Positions 25,810 to 35,379 of a stretch of DNA of 64,000 nt are shown here, in pieces; positions within the stretch are counted from its first letter, which is position 1, and each line of letters opens with the position of its first letter. The position numbers were made by a program, and so were the translations under genes. The notes under the pieces were generated by a model. That model was not told the origin of the DNA. It ran no database searches and worked only from the letters and a program-made list of their open reading frames with translations. Source of the stretch: Gramella sp. AN32 (lineage in GTDB: Bacteria > Bacteroidota > Bacteroidia > Flavobacteriales > Flavobacteriaceae); NCBI RefSeq assembly GCF_023718305.1, contig NZ_QEYO01000018.1, positions 1 to 64,000 on the forward strand. The letters run 5' to 3'.

Positions 25810-28518
25810 ATGATTTCAATTTTTTCTAGGATCAATTTTTTTCTCATATTTCTATTCTTGACACTAGTTGTTAATGCTCAAAGGAATATTTCAACTGAGG
25901 CCAAAATCACTTCATCTTCAGAGCTAAATTCTAGCTATTCTTCAAATAAAATCGCAGATGGGATTATTGGTGTTAGGGATTTAGGGGAATGGGCTTGTAA
26001 AGGTGACACCACAGACTGGGGGTATATCAAGTTGCCCTGGGTTAAATTGAGTTGGAGTGAATCTCAAAGAATTAATCGCATAGTTATTTATGATAGGGCA
26101 TCCCAAAAAGAGCATATTGCCGGTGGAAAGCTCAGTTTTAGTGATGGTTCTTCTATTTGGGTGAGGCAACTTCCTAATAACGGATTTGGGAAAGAAATTT
26201 CTTTTGATACGAAAACGATTGAGTGGGTTAAATTTGAAGCTACCGATGCACAGGGTAAAGATATTGGACTTTCTGAAGTAGAGGTTTATACTGCTCCAGA
26301 ACAATCTAATGATCCAGTGGACTGGGTAGATCCATATATAGAAACAAATAGGGGGAGATACCTATATTTTATTACTGGTTCCAGGCCATTTGGTATGGTT
26401 GGGGCAGCTCCTCTTACTCGTAATAAAAATCAATATGGAGGTGGATATAATTATAATGAAAAATATATTCTTGGATTTGAACAGATTCATAGTTGGATGC
26501 TCGGGGGGCTCGAAATTATGCCTGCTCCACAGGAAATAGATCCCAGAGGAGGTCAGGATAGCTGGAAGTCTGAATTTAGTCATGAAGATGAGATCGTTAG
26601 ACCGGGTTATCATAGGGTTTTTCTAAGAGATCATAATATCTGGACAGAATTTACAAGTACTGAACGGGTGAGCTTTTATAATTTCCGATTTACTACACCT
26701 ATGGAAGCCCAAATAATAACCAATCTTGGGGGGTATGTGGGAAATAACGTAATGACTGATGCAAAGGTCAATAAAGTTAGTGCCACTGAAATCGAAGGTT
26801 CCTTTAGTACTGTAGATCGTTATTGGGGTGGTCCCAAGGATGTTAAGGTGTTTTTTGTTGCTCAATTTGATAAACCTTTTAAAAGGCTTAAGGGCTGGAG
26901 AGGTAACAGAATACTGGAAAATGTAAATGAACTTGTTGGTGATCAGGCTGGTGTTGCCCCTGTTTATGATGTGAAGGCAGGAGATGAATTGAAAATGAAA
27001 ATTTCAATTTCTTATACTAGTGTAGAAAATGCGAGGAAAAATCTCAAAGATGAACTTTCAGACTGGAATTTTAATAAAGTTAAAAATGAATCTAGGGAAG
27101 TTTGGAACGATTGGCTAGGTAAAATAAAGATTGAAGGCGGAACTCATGATCAACGTACAAAATTTTATACTGACCTATGGCACGTTTTACTGGGAAGGCA
27201 AAAAATTAATGATGTTTCAGGTGATTATCCTGATCGTACCTCGGGAGTTAGAGAAGGAACATTTACAGATGCTGTCTTCAAAATAAAAACTCTTCCAAAA
27301 GACTCTAATGGAAATTTAAAATTTAATATGTATAATTCAGATGCATTATGGCTTACACAGTGGAATTTGAACATACTCTGGGGTCTTGCCTGGCCTGAAG
27401 TTATGGATGAACTTTCCTCATCCATGGTACAATACGCGATAAATGGAGGCCTGTTGCCCAGAGGACCTTCCGGTGGTGGTTATTCTTATATAATGACTAG
27501 CTCGCCTTCAACAAATTTAATTGCCAGTACTTATCAAAAAGATTTACTTACAAAGATCGATTCTGAGGTTGCTTATAAGATGGTGAAACAAAATCTTTTA
27601 CCAGGAGGAATGCTTGGAGATCCAGCAGATATTAAGTTTTATACAGAAAATGGTTACTGGCCTGGAAATGCGGGTATTACTTTAGAAGCTGCTTTTCAGG
27701 ATTATGCTTTATCTCAGATGGCCAGGAGTATGGGTAAGAAAAAAGATGCTAATTTTTTCTCTAACCGATCAAAAGGTTGGAAAAAACTCTTTAATAACGA
27801 TCAAAATTTAATTTTTCCAAAAAATAGAGAACAGGAGTTTATGCATGCCGATCCTCTTTCTGGTGAAGGTTGGGTAGAAGCGAACGCATGGCAGGCAACC
27901 TGGTCTGTTTCACATGGGATTACAGAGCTTTCAAAATTGATGGGTGGAGATGATGTGCTTTGCCAGAAACTTAATCATGCCTTTGAAATGGCAAAAGATG
28001 ATGATTTCGTTTTTGGATACAGCGAAGGTTATTTGAGTTATGCTAATCAACCGGGTTGTTCCAATGCCCATGTATTCAATTATGCAAACAAACCTTGGCT
28101 AACACAATATTGGGTAAGGAAAGTCAAGGAGCAGGCTTATGGTGGAGTAACTCCAGATTTAGGTTATGGAGGTCACGATGAAGATCAGGGCCAGATGGGT
28201 GGGGTAAGTGCTTTAATGGCGATAGGGATTTTTAACTTAAAAGGGAATGTAGATCAAAATCCTGTTTATGATATCACCAGTCCAATTTTCGACAAAATTA
28301 TTATAGAGTTAGATCCTAAATACTATGAAGGAAAAGAATTTACCATAAAAACCCATAATAATTCAAAGAATAACATGTATATCCAAAAAGCTTTTTTAAA
28401 CGGGAAAGAACATAACCAATTTTGGTTTTCTCATGATACTTTCCAAAAGGGGGGAGAATTGGATATATATCTTGGACCTGAACCAAATAAAGAATGGGGT
28501 GTGCATGAGTTACCCTAA
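25810..28518 (+). CDS. GH92-family alpha-mannosidase-like glycoside hydrolase
   Basis: About 902 residues. The chosen ATG gives a clean signal peptide (hydrophobic core, ending VVNAQ); an in-frame ATG ten codons earlier (25780) lies inside a promoter-like palindrome. After the signal comes a discoidin-like beta-sandwich (about 25-165), then a GH92 body starting DWVDPYIET. GH92 landmarks include GFEQIHSWM, GNAGITLEAAFQDYALSQMA and GGHDEDQGQMGG. GH92 enzymes are calcium-dependent exo-alpha-mannosidases. The segment that usually reads GNEPSHH reads ANQPGCSN here, so linkage or substrate preference may differ from the standard alpha-1,2 enzymes. It is probably periplasmic or surface-exposed and is first in the locus with SusC/SusD. 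Confidence 0.88.
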   Translation: MISIFSRINFFLIFLFLTLVVNAQRNISTEAKITSSSELNSSYSSNKIADGIIGVRDLGEWACKGDTTDWGYIKLPWVKLSWSESQRINRIVIYDRASQKEHIAGGKLSFSDGSSIWVRQLPNNGFGKEISFDTKTIEWVKFEATDAQGKDIGLSEVEVYTAPEQSNDPVDWVDPYIETNRGRYLYFITGSRPFGMVGAAPLTRNKNQYGGGYNYNEKYILGFEQIHSWMLGGLEIMPAPQEIDPRGGQDSWKSEFSHEDEIVRPGYHRVFLRDHNIWTEFTSTERVSFYNFRFTTPMEAQIITNLGGYVGNNVMTDAKVNKVSATEIEGSFSTVDRYWGGPKDVKVFFVAQFDKPFKRLKGWRGNRILENVNELVGDQAGVAPVYDVKAGDELKMKISISYTSVENARKNLKDELSDWNFNKVKNESREVWNDWLGKIKIEGGTHDQRTKFYTDLWHVLLGRQKINDVSGDYPDRTSGVREGTFTDAVFKIKTLPKDSNGNLKFNMYNSDALWLTQWNLNILWGLAWPEVMDELSSSMVQYAINGGLLPRGPSGGGYSYIMTSSPSTNLIASTYQKDLLTKIDSEVAYKMVKQNLLPGGMLGDPADIKFYTENGYWPGNAGITLEAAFQDYALSQMARSMGKKKDANFFSNRSKGWKKLFNNDQNLIFPKNREQEFMHADPLSGEGWVEANAWQATWSVSHGITELSKLMGGDDVLCQKLNHAFEMAKDDDFVFGYSEGYLSYANQPGCSNAHVFNYANKPWLTQYWVRKVKEQAYGGVTPDLGYGGHDEDQGQMGGVSALMAIGIFNLKGNVDQNPVYDITSPIFDKIIIELDPKYYEGKEFTIKTHNNSKNNMYIQKAFLNGKEHNQFWFSHDTFQKGGELDIYLGPEPNKEWGVHELP

Positions 28519-28617
28519 AAGATGCTTCTCTATCTGAATCTATCTTGCTATAAATATAAAAGTGTGCTTAAACTGAATTATGAAAACAATAAATATTAAT
28601 AACTAAAAATCTATAAC

Positions 28618-31600
28618 ATGGAAGTCCATAGTAAATATAAAGCCTGCATTTATTTTATTTTCCTGTTCTGCCTTTCCTTCAATGCTGGAGCATTTACAAA
28701 CGATCTTTTTGAGCAGCAGGGTATACCAGTTTCTGGAACCGTAAGATCTACAGGTGGAGAGCCACTTTTAGGGGTTAATGTGATCCTTAAGGGAACAGAT
28801 GTAGGCGCAATGACAGATTTTGATGGTCACTTTGAAATTACCATTCCTAATACAGATGCGGTTCTTGTCTTCTCTTATATTGGTTTTAAAACAAAAGAGG
28901 TAAGTGTTGGTTTAAATACAAGTTTTAATATTGAGCTTGAGGCCAATATGAGTGAATTATCTGAAGTGGTATTAATTGGCTACGGTTCTCAAAGAAAATC
29001 AGATCTTACGGGGGCTGTTTCATCGGTAAGTTCGGAAGAGTTGCAGGCAGTACCGGCTACAAGTTTTGAACAAGCCCTTCAAGGAAGAGCGGCCGGGGTT
29101 CAGGTTACACAAACTACCGGAGTGCCGGGGGGTGAGACAAATATTCGCATTAGAGGTACGAGTTCTGTAAACGCAAGTAGTGAACCATTATATGTTATTG
29201 ATGGGATGCTGGTCAATAGTAATGGAAATGAAACTTCAGTTGGTGGTCGTGGGCCCCGAATTGGACCATTGGCTACCATTAACCCAAATGATATAGAATC
29301 TATTGAGATTTTAAAAGATGCATCGGCAACTGCAATTTATGGTTCCCGAGGTGCAAACGGAGTAATTTTAATTACCACTAAAAAGGGAAAAGAAGGTAAA
29401 GGGACCATCAGCTTTAATGCTTATTACGGAGTTCAGGAAGTTAGTAAAAAGCTGGATTTGCTGAACGCAGGGCAATATGCTGAACTTGTGAATGAAGCGG
29501 CAATCAATGCTGGTAGGACTCCTGTTTATGTAAATCCTTCAAGCCTTGGTAAAGGAACGGACTGGCAGGAAGAGCTTTTTAGGATGGCTCCAATTGCAGA
29601 CTATCAAATTTCATTTGCCGGTGGTGACGAGAAAACCAGCTACTCTCTTTCAGGTGGATATTTTACCCAGGATGGGATTGTTATAGGTTCAGACTTTGAG
29701 CGTTATTCCTTTAGGGTAAACCTGGAAAGACAATTAAATGATAAATTAAGTATAGGCAATAACTTATCATATGCCAGAATTAACTCCAATGGGGTTCTTA
29801 CGGGAGCAGGCCAGATAAACGCAGGGGTTATTTCAAATGCTTTGCAGATTAATCCAATTTTGCCGGTTTATAACCCAAATGATCCTGGTGGATATACTTT
29901 TGAACATGACCGTAAGGAAGGAATTGCCAATCCGGTGGCTGAAGCAAAAGAATACGAATCTAATACTACTACCTCCAGATTATTGGGGAATATTTTTGCG
30001 GACTACGAAATTATTTCAGGTCTAAAATTTCGGACTAGTTTTGGTATCGATGCTTTAACAACGAAATCCAATACATTTGGTCCAAACTTCCTCAAACAAT
30101 CTGAAAATAGTAAAGGAGAAGCATCTGTTAGCAGTCTTAATGCATTGACCTGGTTAAATGAAAATACCTTAACCTATAACAAATCTTTCAATAATACTGA
30201 TAATTTAACTGCCTTGCTTGGATTTACCATGCAGGAATTCAAAAATGAATCCTTAAGTGCAGTTGCTTTTGGATTTCCTGATGGCAGAACTGGTTATCAT
30301 AATCTTGCAGCAGCAGAAAATCCTCAAAACCCCGTAAATAATGAATTAGGCTGGTCTTTGATATCCTATTTAGGAAGGGTTAATTATTCACTTGCCGATA
30401 AATATCTCTTTACCGTTTCGGGAAGGGTAGATGGTTCTTCAAAATTTGCTGAAGGCAATAAATATGGTTTCTTCCCTTCCGGTGCATTTGCCTGGAAAGT
30501 AATTAATGAGCCATTTATGAAGGATAACGAATTCTTCTATAATCTGAAATTAAGACTTAGTTACGGTGTTTTAGGAAATCAATCTATTGGTCCTTATAAT
30601 TCCTTATCCCTTATTGCTCCTTTTGGAGAAGGGGTGTTTAATTTTGGATCTGGTGAACCTACTATATTCTATGGACAGGAACCTACAAGTTATCCAAATA
30701 AGGACCTGAAATGGGAAACTACAAGACAGGCAAATTTAGGGGTTGACCTTTCCATATTGGAAGGACGTTTATCCCTTACGGCAGATTTCTATGATAAAAA
30801 GACTTCAGATTTGCTGTTGGGGACTCCGATTCCATTTACATCCGGATTTCAAACTACCTTATTAAACGTTGGGAATGTAAAAAACAGAGGCTTTGGAATT
30901 GAATTAAGAGGAGATATTCTAACAGGTGAATTTGGATGGAATGCTTCAGGGAACCTTTCAGTTAACCGAAATGAAATTACCAACCTCGCCAGGGATGAAG
31001 ATATCAATCTTTTGGTTGGAGGTAGTATTCTTAGAGAAGGTATGCCAATTGGCACTTTTGAAGGGTATGCTTTTGACGGAATATTCCAATCTGATGAAGA
31101 GGCGGCAAGTTCTGCTGCATTAAGAGGTCAGACTGCACAGGCAGGGGATAGAAAATATAAAGATTTAAGTGGTCCTGAGGGGGTTCCTGATGGCTTCATT
31201 GATGAGTTTGACCGAACCGTTATTGGTACAGCAGAAGCTGATTTTACCTGGGGGCTTAGTAATGAATTCACCTATAGGAACTTTAGTTTGAATGTGTTCT
31301 TTCAGGGATCTGAGGGTAATGATATGGTTAACTTGAATTTAGTGAACCTTGAAAATTTAAACGGTCAGCAAAATGTTTTGGCTGAAGCTGGCCTTAATAG
31401 ATGGACCCCAGAAACCACGAATAATAGATATCCTCAGGCAAGGGCTAATGAATCATTTAATTCGGCATTTTCCTCCCGTTTTGTTGAGGACGCCTCATAT
31501 GTAAGGCTGAAGAACCTAACTTTTGGTTATACAGTTCCAGATACCTTTATGAGTAAAGTTGGTATTGAACGGTTAAGAGTTTATGCCAGTGCCACCAATT

Positions 31601-31737
31601 TATTTACCATAACAGATTATAGCGGCTACGATCCGGAAGGGAATGCGTATGGAGGAACTACTAATATAGTAGGTATAGATAGTGGTAATTATCCACAGAC
31701 TAAAACATACACCTTTGGGATTAACCTAGGATTTTAA
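28618..31737 (+). CDS. SusC/RagA-family TonB-linked outer-membrane glycan transporter
   Basis: A 1039-residue SusC-type protein. It has a signal peptide, an N-terminal carboxypeptidase-like regulatory domain (about 36-115, VSGTVRSTGGEPLLGVNV), a TonB-box/plug region (VLIGYGSQRKSDLTGAVSSV, GRAAGVQV, IRIRGTSS, ASATAIYGSRGANGVILITT) and a 22-strand-type barrel ending in an aromatic residue (GINLGF). It imports oligosaccharides captured by the SusD partner encoded 17 bases downstream. With GH92 upstream, mannose-containing glycans are the likely cargo, but that is inference. Confidence 0.97.
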   Translation: MEVHSKYKACIYFIFLFCLSFNAGAFTNDLFEQQGIPVSGTVRSTGGEPLLGVNVILKGTDVGAMTDFDGHFEITIPNTDAVLVFSYIGFKTKEVSVGLNTSFNIELEANMSELSEVVLIGYGSQRKSDLTGAVSSVSSEELQAVPATSFEQALQGRAAGVQVTQTTGVPGGETNIRIRGTSSVNASSEPLYVIDGMLVNSNGNETSVGGRGPRIGPLATINPNDIESIEILKDASATAIYGSRGANGVILITTKKGKEGKGTISFNAYYGVQEVSKKLDLLNAGQYAELVNEAAINAGRTPVYVNPSSLGKGTDWQEELFRMAPIADYQISFAGGDEKTSYSLSGGYFTQDGIVIGSDFERYSFRVNLERQLNDKLSIGNNLSYARINSNGVLTGAGQINAGVISNALQINPILPVYNPNDPGGYTFEHDRKEGIANPVAEAKEYESNTTTSRLLGNIFADYEIISGLKFRTSFGIDALTTKSNTFGPNFLKQSENSKGEASVSSLNALTWLNENTLTYNKSFNNTDNLTALLGFTMQEFKNESLSAVAFGFPDGRTGYHNLAAAENPQNPVNNELGWSLISYLGRVNYSLADKYLFTVSGRVDGSSKFAEGNKYGFFPSGAFAWKVINEPFMKDNEFFYNLKLRLSYGVLGNQSIGPYNSLSLIAPFGEGVFNFGSGEPTIFYGQEPTSYPNKDLKWETTRQANLGVDLSILEGRLSLTADFYDKKTSDLLLGTPIPFTSGFQTTLLNVGNVKNRGFGIELRGDILTGEFGWNASGNLSVNRNEITNLARDEDINLLVGGSILREGMPIGTFEGYAFDGIFQSDEEAASSAALRGQTAQAGDRKYKDLSGPEGVPDGFIDEFDRTVIGTAEADFTWGLSNEFTYRNFSLNVFFQGSEGNDMVNLNLVNLENLNGQQNVLAEAGLNRWTPETTNNRYPQARANESFNSAFSSRFVEDASYVRLKNLTFGYTVPDTFMSKVGIERLRVYASATNLFTITDYSGYDPEGNAYGGTTNIVGIDSGNYPQTKTYTFGINLGF

Positions 31738-31754
31738 AATAAAAAAACGAAAGC

Positions 31755-33218
31755 ATGAATACTATTCAATTACATTCGTCTAAAGTACTTTTGGGTATAT
31801 TATTATTACTATTAAGTACTTCATGTAGTGATTTTCTTGAAGAAGATCCTGAAAATTTGGTTGCGACCAGTAATTACTATACTACAGAACAGGATGCCAT
31901 AGCAGCAGTAAATTCTATATATGCATATTTGGGATCTTATGATGCCTCCCGGGGAAATACTGCCGGAGTCTATCACAGCACTTTTTGGATTACCCAGGGA
32001 TTAGCTTCTGATGAAATGCTTAATAATCAACTTGGAACACCACAATACGACCAGCTTGCAACTTTTAGTTACAATGCTGATAATGCTGCATTGTTGGAGA
32101 TCTGGCAAATTCATTATAAGACCATTTACCTGGCGAATGTTGCTATAGATCGTATTCCGTCAATAGATATGGATCCAGCGGTTCAAAATAGACTTATAAA
32201 TGAAGCTAAGTTCTTAAGAGGGCTTCTTTATTTTAACATGGTAAGGATGTTTGGAGAAATTCCTTTAGTTATTTCAGAGGATGCTCCATTAAATCCTGAA
32301 GCAGCTTCAGTATCTGCTATCTACGATCAAATAATTGCCGATCTAACAGCTGCTGAGTCTCTCCCAGCCGATGGTGAAATTCAGCAAGGCCGGGCAACTA
32401 CCGGTGCTGCAAAAGGAATTTTAGCCAAAGTTTATTTAAGAATGGGTGAGTTTCAATTAGCGGCTGATAAAGCAAAAGAAGTTATTGATTCCGGCCAATA
32501 TGACCTTTGGGATGACTTTTCAGAAGCCTTTGAAATTTCCAGTAGAGGTGGTAAAGAAGCTGTTTTCTCTGTTGGGTTTGGTGATGGTGGGGGAGCCATC
32601 TCATTTTGGGAAGTAGGACAATTTAATGTGAGATTATTACCCACTGAACTAAGCCGCGAGGTTGATGGAGTTAGTAATACGCAAGGCTGGCAAATTGCAC
32701 TACCAGATCTCTATGATTCTTATGAAGATATCGATGAACGTAAGGAAGCTACTTTTATGACCAATTTTATGGCTTCGGATGGCACTACAGTTAACCTGGA
32801 TAAAATATATATAGATAAATATTGGGACAGAGAAGCAGATCCCACTGCAGGCGGTTCGTTTAACGATTTTCCTGTATTAAGATACTCTGATGTTTTGCTC
32901 GTTTATGCAGAGGCTCAGGCCAGCCTGAACAATTTTTCAGAAGCTAATGAGTATTTGAATATGGTAAGAGAGAGAGCCGGTTTAGATGATGTTGATGTAT
33001 CTGATATGGGTGGTTTTATCGATGTATTGTTAAACGAAAGAAGAAGGGAATTTGTTGCCGAGGGGATGCGTTGGTTCGATTTAACAAGGCTGGGAAGTTT
33101 GGAAGAAGCTGTTCAGGAAGCGAAAAATATTAATGTGGGAAGTGAGTATTATTTGTTCCCAATTCCACAAAGAGAAAGAGATGTCAATCCCAATTTACCG
33201 CAAAATCAAGGATTTTAA
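31755..33218 (+). CDS. SusD/RagB-family glycan-binding lipoprotein
   Basis: A 487-residue lipoprotein with a signal peptide and lipobox LSTSC near residue 24. N-terminal SusD helical features (DFLEEDPENL, YTTEQDAIAAVNSIY) and the C-terminal RagB/SusD domain (LRYSDVLLVYAEAQ, ERRREFVAEGMRWFDLTR, LFPIPQRE) are all visible. It forms the lid of the SusC transporter encoded immediately upstream and binds glycan at the cell surface. The length is normal. Confidence 0.97.
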   Translation: MNTIQLHSSKVLLGILLLLLSTSCSDFLEEDPENLVATSNYYTTEQDAIAAVNSIYAYLGSYDASRGNTAGVYHSTFWITQGLASDEMLNNQLGTPQYDQLATFSYNADNAALLEIWQIHYKTIYLANVAIDRIPSIDMDPAVQNRLINEAKFLRGLLYFNMVRMFGEIPLVISEDAPLNPEAASVSAIYDQIIADLTAAESLPADGEIQQGRATTGAAKGILAKVYLRMGEFQLAADKAKEVIDSGQYDLWDDFSEAFEISSRGGKEAVFSVGFGDGGGAISFWEVGQFNVRLLPTELSREVDGVSNTQGWQIALPDLYDSYEDIDERKEATFMTNFMASDGTTVNLDKIYIDKYWDREADPTAGGSFNDFPVLRYSDVLLVYAEAQASLNNFSEANEYLNMVRERAGLDDVDVSDMGGFIDVLLNERRREFVAEGMRWFDLTRLGSLEEAVQEAKNINVGSEYYLFPIPQRERDVNPNLPQNQGF

Positions 33219-33245
33219 TATTCCATTAATTAAAAGAAAAACGAG

Positions 33246-34112
33246 ATGAATAATACAAGAATATTTCAGTTGTTTGGGTTAATATTATTTATCAGCGTCC
33301 TGATTGCAGGATGCGAGACCGATGATAGTCAAACCCCAGAAGATTTTTATGATCAGGGTAATTTTACCATAGTTCTGGATGCACAAAAGATCCCAGGACA
33401 GGGACAATATCGTACAGTTTTGGAATCTAATGAAACTATTGATATTAATGTTCATATTGAGGCACCAGCCAATTTAGAAAGCCTTTTAATTACAAAAACT
33501 GTAAACCTTGTGGTAGACGAAAGTTTTGGCAATCAGGGTTCGATAAATGTAGATGCTTCCGGTACCAGCTTCGACTATAATTTTATATATGAACCATCTA
33601 TAGATGATGTAGATAAATTGATAGGATTTACTTTTGAAGCCAAAACTTCTGAAGGAACAAAACATATAAGCGATCTTACAGCTTCTATTACCCTTTCACC
33701 AAAAGATAACCTGGTTACAAAAAAATGGAACTGGACCTCTATTAAGCATGTAAATAGTTTGAATATGCCAAATGAGGAGGTTATAGCCGATTGTGAAAAG
33801 GATAATGCCTACCTGTTTAATGCAGACGGATCCATGAGTCTTCAATATGGTCAGGATACCGCGGCAGGTTCCTGTGCATTCGATGGTTTAAATGTTTACG
33901 ATCGCTGGTATATCACGGCTAATGATGAATATTTCATTATGGAAAAACATAATGTATTTACACCAAATATTACCGCTGTAGATACTTTTAAGCTTAAAAC
34001 CTTATCTATTGATAAATTGGAACTGGAGCAGACGATTGATCTTTCTGTTTTTGGATTGACCGATGAAGAAATTTTTCTATATAGCTTCATTCCAGTTCCG
34101 AGAGAAAATTAG
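33246..34112 (+). CDS. Surface lipoprotein in the SusE/F position
   Basis: A 288-residue lipoprotein (signal peptide, lipobox LIAGC near residue 22). The first half is beta-rich and Ig-like (about 40-150). The second half (about 155-285) contains WNWTS, YLFNADGSM and DRWYITANDEYFIME, reminiscent of lipocalin-like domains found in Bacteroidetes lipoproteins. It follows SusD by 27 bases, where SusE/SusF-type glycan-binding proteins usually sit. A binding rather than catalytic role is likely; no family name is certain. Confidence 0.65.
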   Translation: MNNTRIFQLFGLILFISVLIAGCETDDSQTPEDFYDQGNFTIVLDAQKIPGQGQYRTVLESNETIDINVHIEAPANLESLLITKTVNLVVDESFGNQGSINVDASGTSFDYNFIYEPSIDDVDKLIGFTFEAKTSEGTKHISDLTASITLSPKDNLVTKKWNWTSIKHVNSLNMPNEEVIADCEKDNAYLFNADGSMSLQYGQDTAAGSCAFDGLNVYDRWYITANDEYFIMEKHNVFTPNITAVDTFKLKTLSIDKLELEQTIDLSVFGLTDEEIFLYSFIPVPREN

Positions 34113-34145
34113 TAGAAATCATTTAATTCGATTAATATATCCAGT

Positions 34146-35351
34146 ATGTTGAAATATATAAAAAACCAGAAGACAATTCTCTTAGGAAGTTTATCTGCTA
34201 TTGCATTACTCGCGATAGTGTCCTGTAAAAAAGAACCTAATGAAGAAAAAGTTTCTGATGTAGTTTCACTGAACGAAAAAATGGATTTTAAGGTAGAACC
34301 GGCACCGCAATGGACAGAAGTTTTTAAGAGGGATACAGGCTGGTTTGGTGGTGACGGTATCTTTGCTATTCCTTACTCAGGCATTGATGGCAAAGAATCT
34401 GATAGTATTCTTTTTCTGTTTAGTGACACTATGATCGGTGAAATTACGGAAGACTCACTTCAACCTGGATATACCATGGTAAATAATTCCTTAGCATTCT
34501 ATACTAAAGGAAAGAAACCATCCACCACAGAATTTTATCTGGCTGAAAATGATAAAAATGAGCATACTGCCTTTTTTAAACCTGACTCCGAAAATAATGA
34601 ATATTACTGGCTGGGGGATGGTTTTGTTAACCCGGAAATGAATGGTAATCTTTATGTATTTTCTTATCGCATTAGAAATACAAACACAGATGATCTTCTT
34701 CCCTTCGAAGAAGTGGGTAATGATCTTTTGGTGATCGAAAATAAGAATGATCTCCCTTTAAAAGCAGACAAACAACTTAAGATCCCTTTTTTTAATAGCG
34801 AAAATGATTCATTGAAGATTTCTTTTGGAGTCGGAATCTACACAGAACAGCAGGATGGCCAATCCTATGTTTATGTATATGGTGTTCGTGGCCCTAATAA
34901 AGAATTGGTTGTAGCTAGAACACCTGCCGATAAAATAGAGGACTTTGACTCATGGCGATTTAGAGCTGAAGATAAATGGACTAAAGATGATTTAGAGATG
35001 CAGACACTTACTGACAGTGTTTCAAATGAATTAAGTGTTTCCAGGTTATCAAACGGTCAGTATGCACTGGTTTATCAGGAAGGCGGGATTTACCCTAAAA
35101 TCTATATGCGCCGATCAGAAACACCTTTCGGGCCCTTTGGCAAAAAACAATTGATTTGGGATACCACCACCGAAATGAACGATCCCGATTTGTTTACTTA
35201 CAATGCAAAAGCACATCCTGCAATTTCTAAACCAGGAGAATTACTGGTTAGCTACAACGTAAATAGTTTTAAATTTTTCGATATCATCGAGAGTAAGCCT
35301 CATTTATATAGGCCAAGATTTGTTAGAATTTCCTTTAATACACCTAAATAA
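34146..35351 (+). CDS. DUF4185-like beta-propeller lipoprotein, possible glycoside hydrolase
   Basis: A 401-residue lipoprotein with signal peptide and lipobox AIVSC near residue 27. The body has repeated beta-blade features: GWFGGDGIFAIP, LFLFSDTMIG, YWLGDGF, VYVYGVRG, RLSNGQYALVYQEGG and HPAISKPGELLVSYNVN. These resemble the DUF4185/five-bladed propeller superfamily, some of whose members are glycoside hydrolases (GH183 endo-D-arabinanases were founded on DUF4185). The Asp in GGDG and the Asp in FSDT are in positions typical of propeller hydrolase active sites. Substrate is unassigned; it is probably surface or periplasmic and works with SusCD. Confidence 0.55.
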   Translation: MLKYIKNQKTILLGSLSAIALLAIVSCKKEPNEEKVSDVVSLNEKMDFKVEPAPQWTEVFKRDTGWFGGDGIFAIPYSGIDGKESDSILFLFSDTMIGEITEDSLQPGYTMVNNSLAFYTKGKKPSTTEFYLAENDKNEHTAFFKPDSENNEYYWLGDGFVNPEMNGNLYVFSYRIRNTNTDDLLPFEEVGNDLLVIENKNDLPLKADKQLKIPFFNSENDSLKISFGVGIYTEQQDGQSYVYVYGVRGPNKELVVARTPADKIEDFDSWRFRAEDKWTKDDLEMQTLTDSVSNELSVSRLSNGQYALVYQEGGIYPKIYMRRSETPFGPFGKKQLIWDTTTEMNDPDLFTYNAKAHPAISKPGELLVSYNVNSFKFFDIIESKPHLYRPRFVRISFNTPK

Positions 35352-35379
35352 AAATTTCAAAGTTTAATTATTCAATTAC

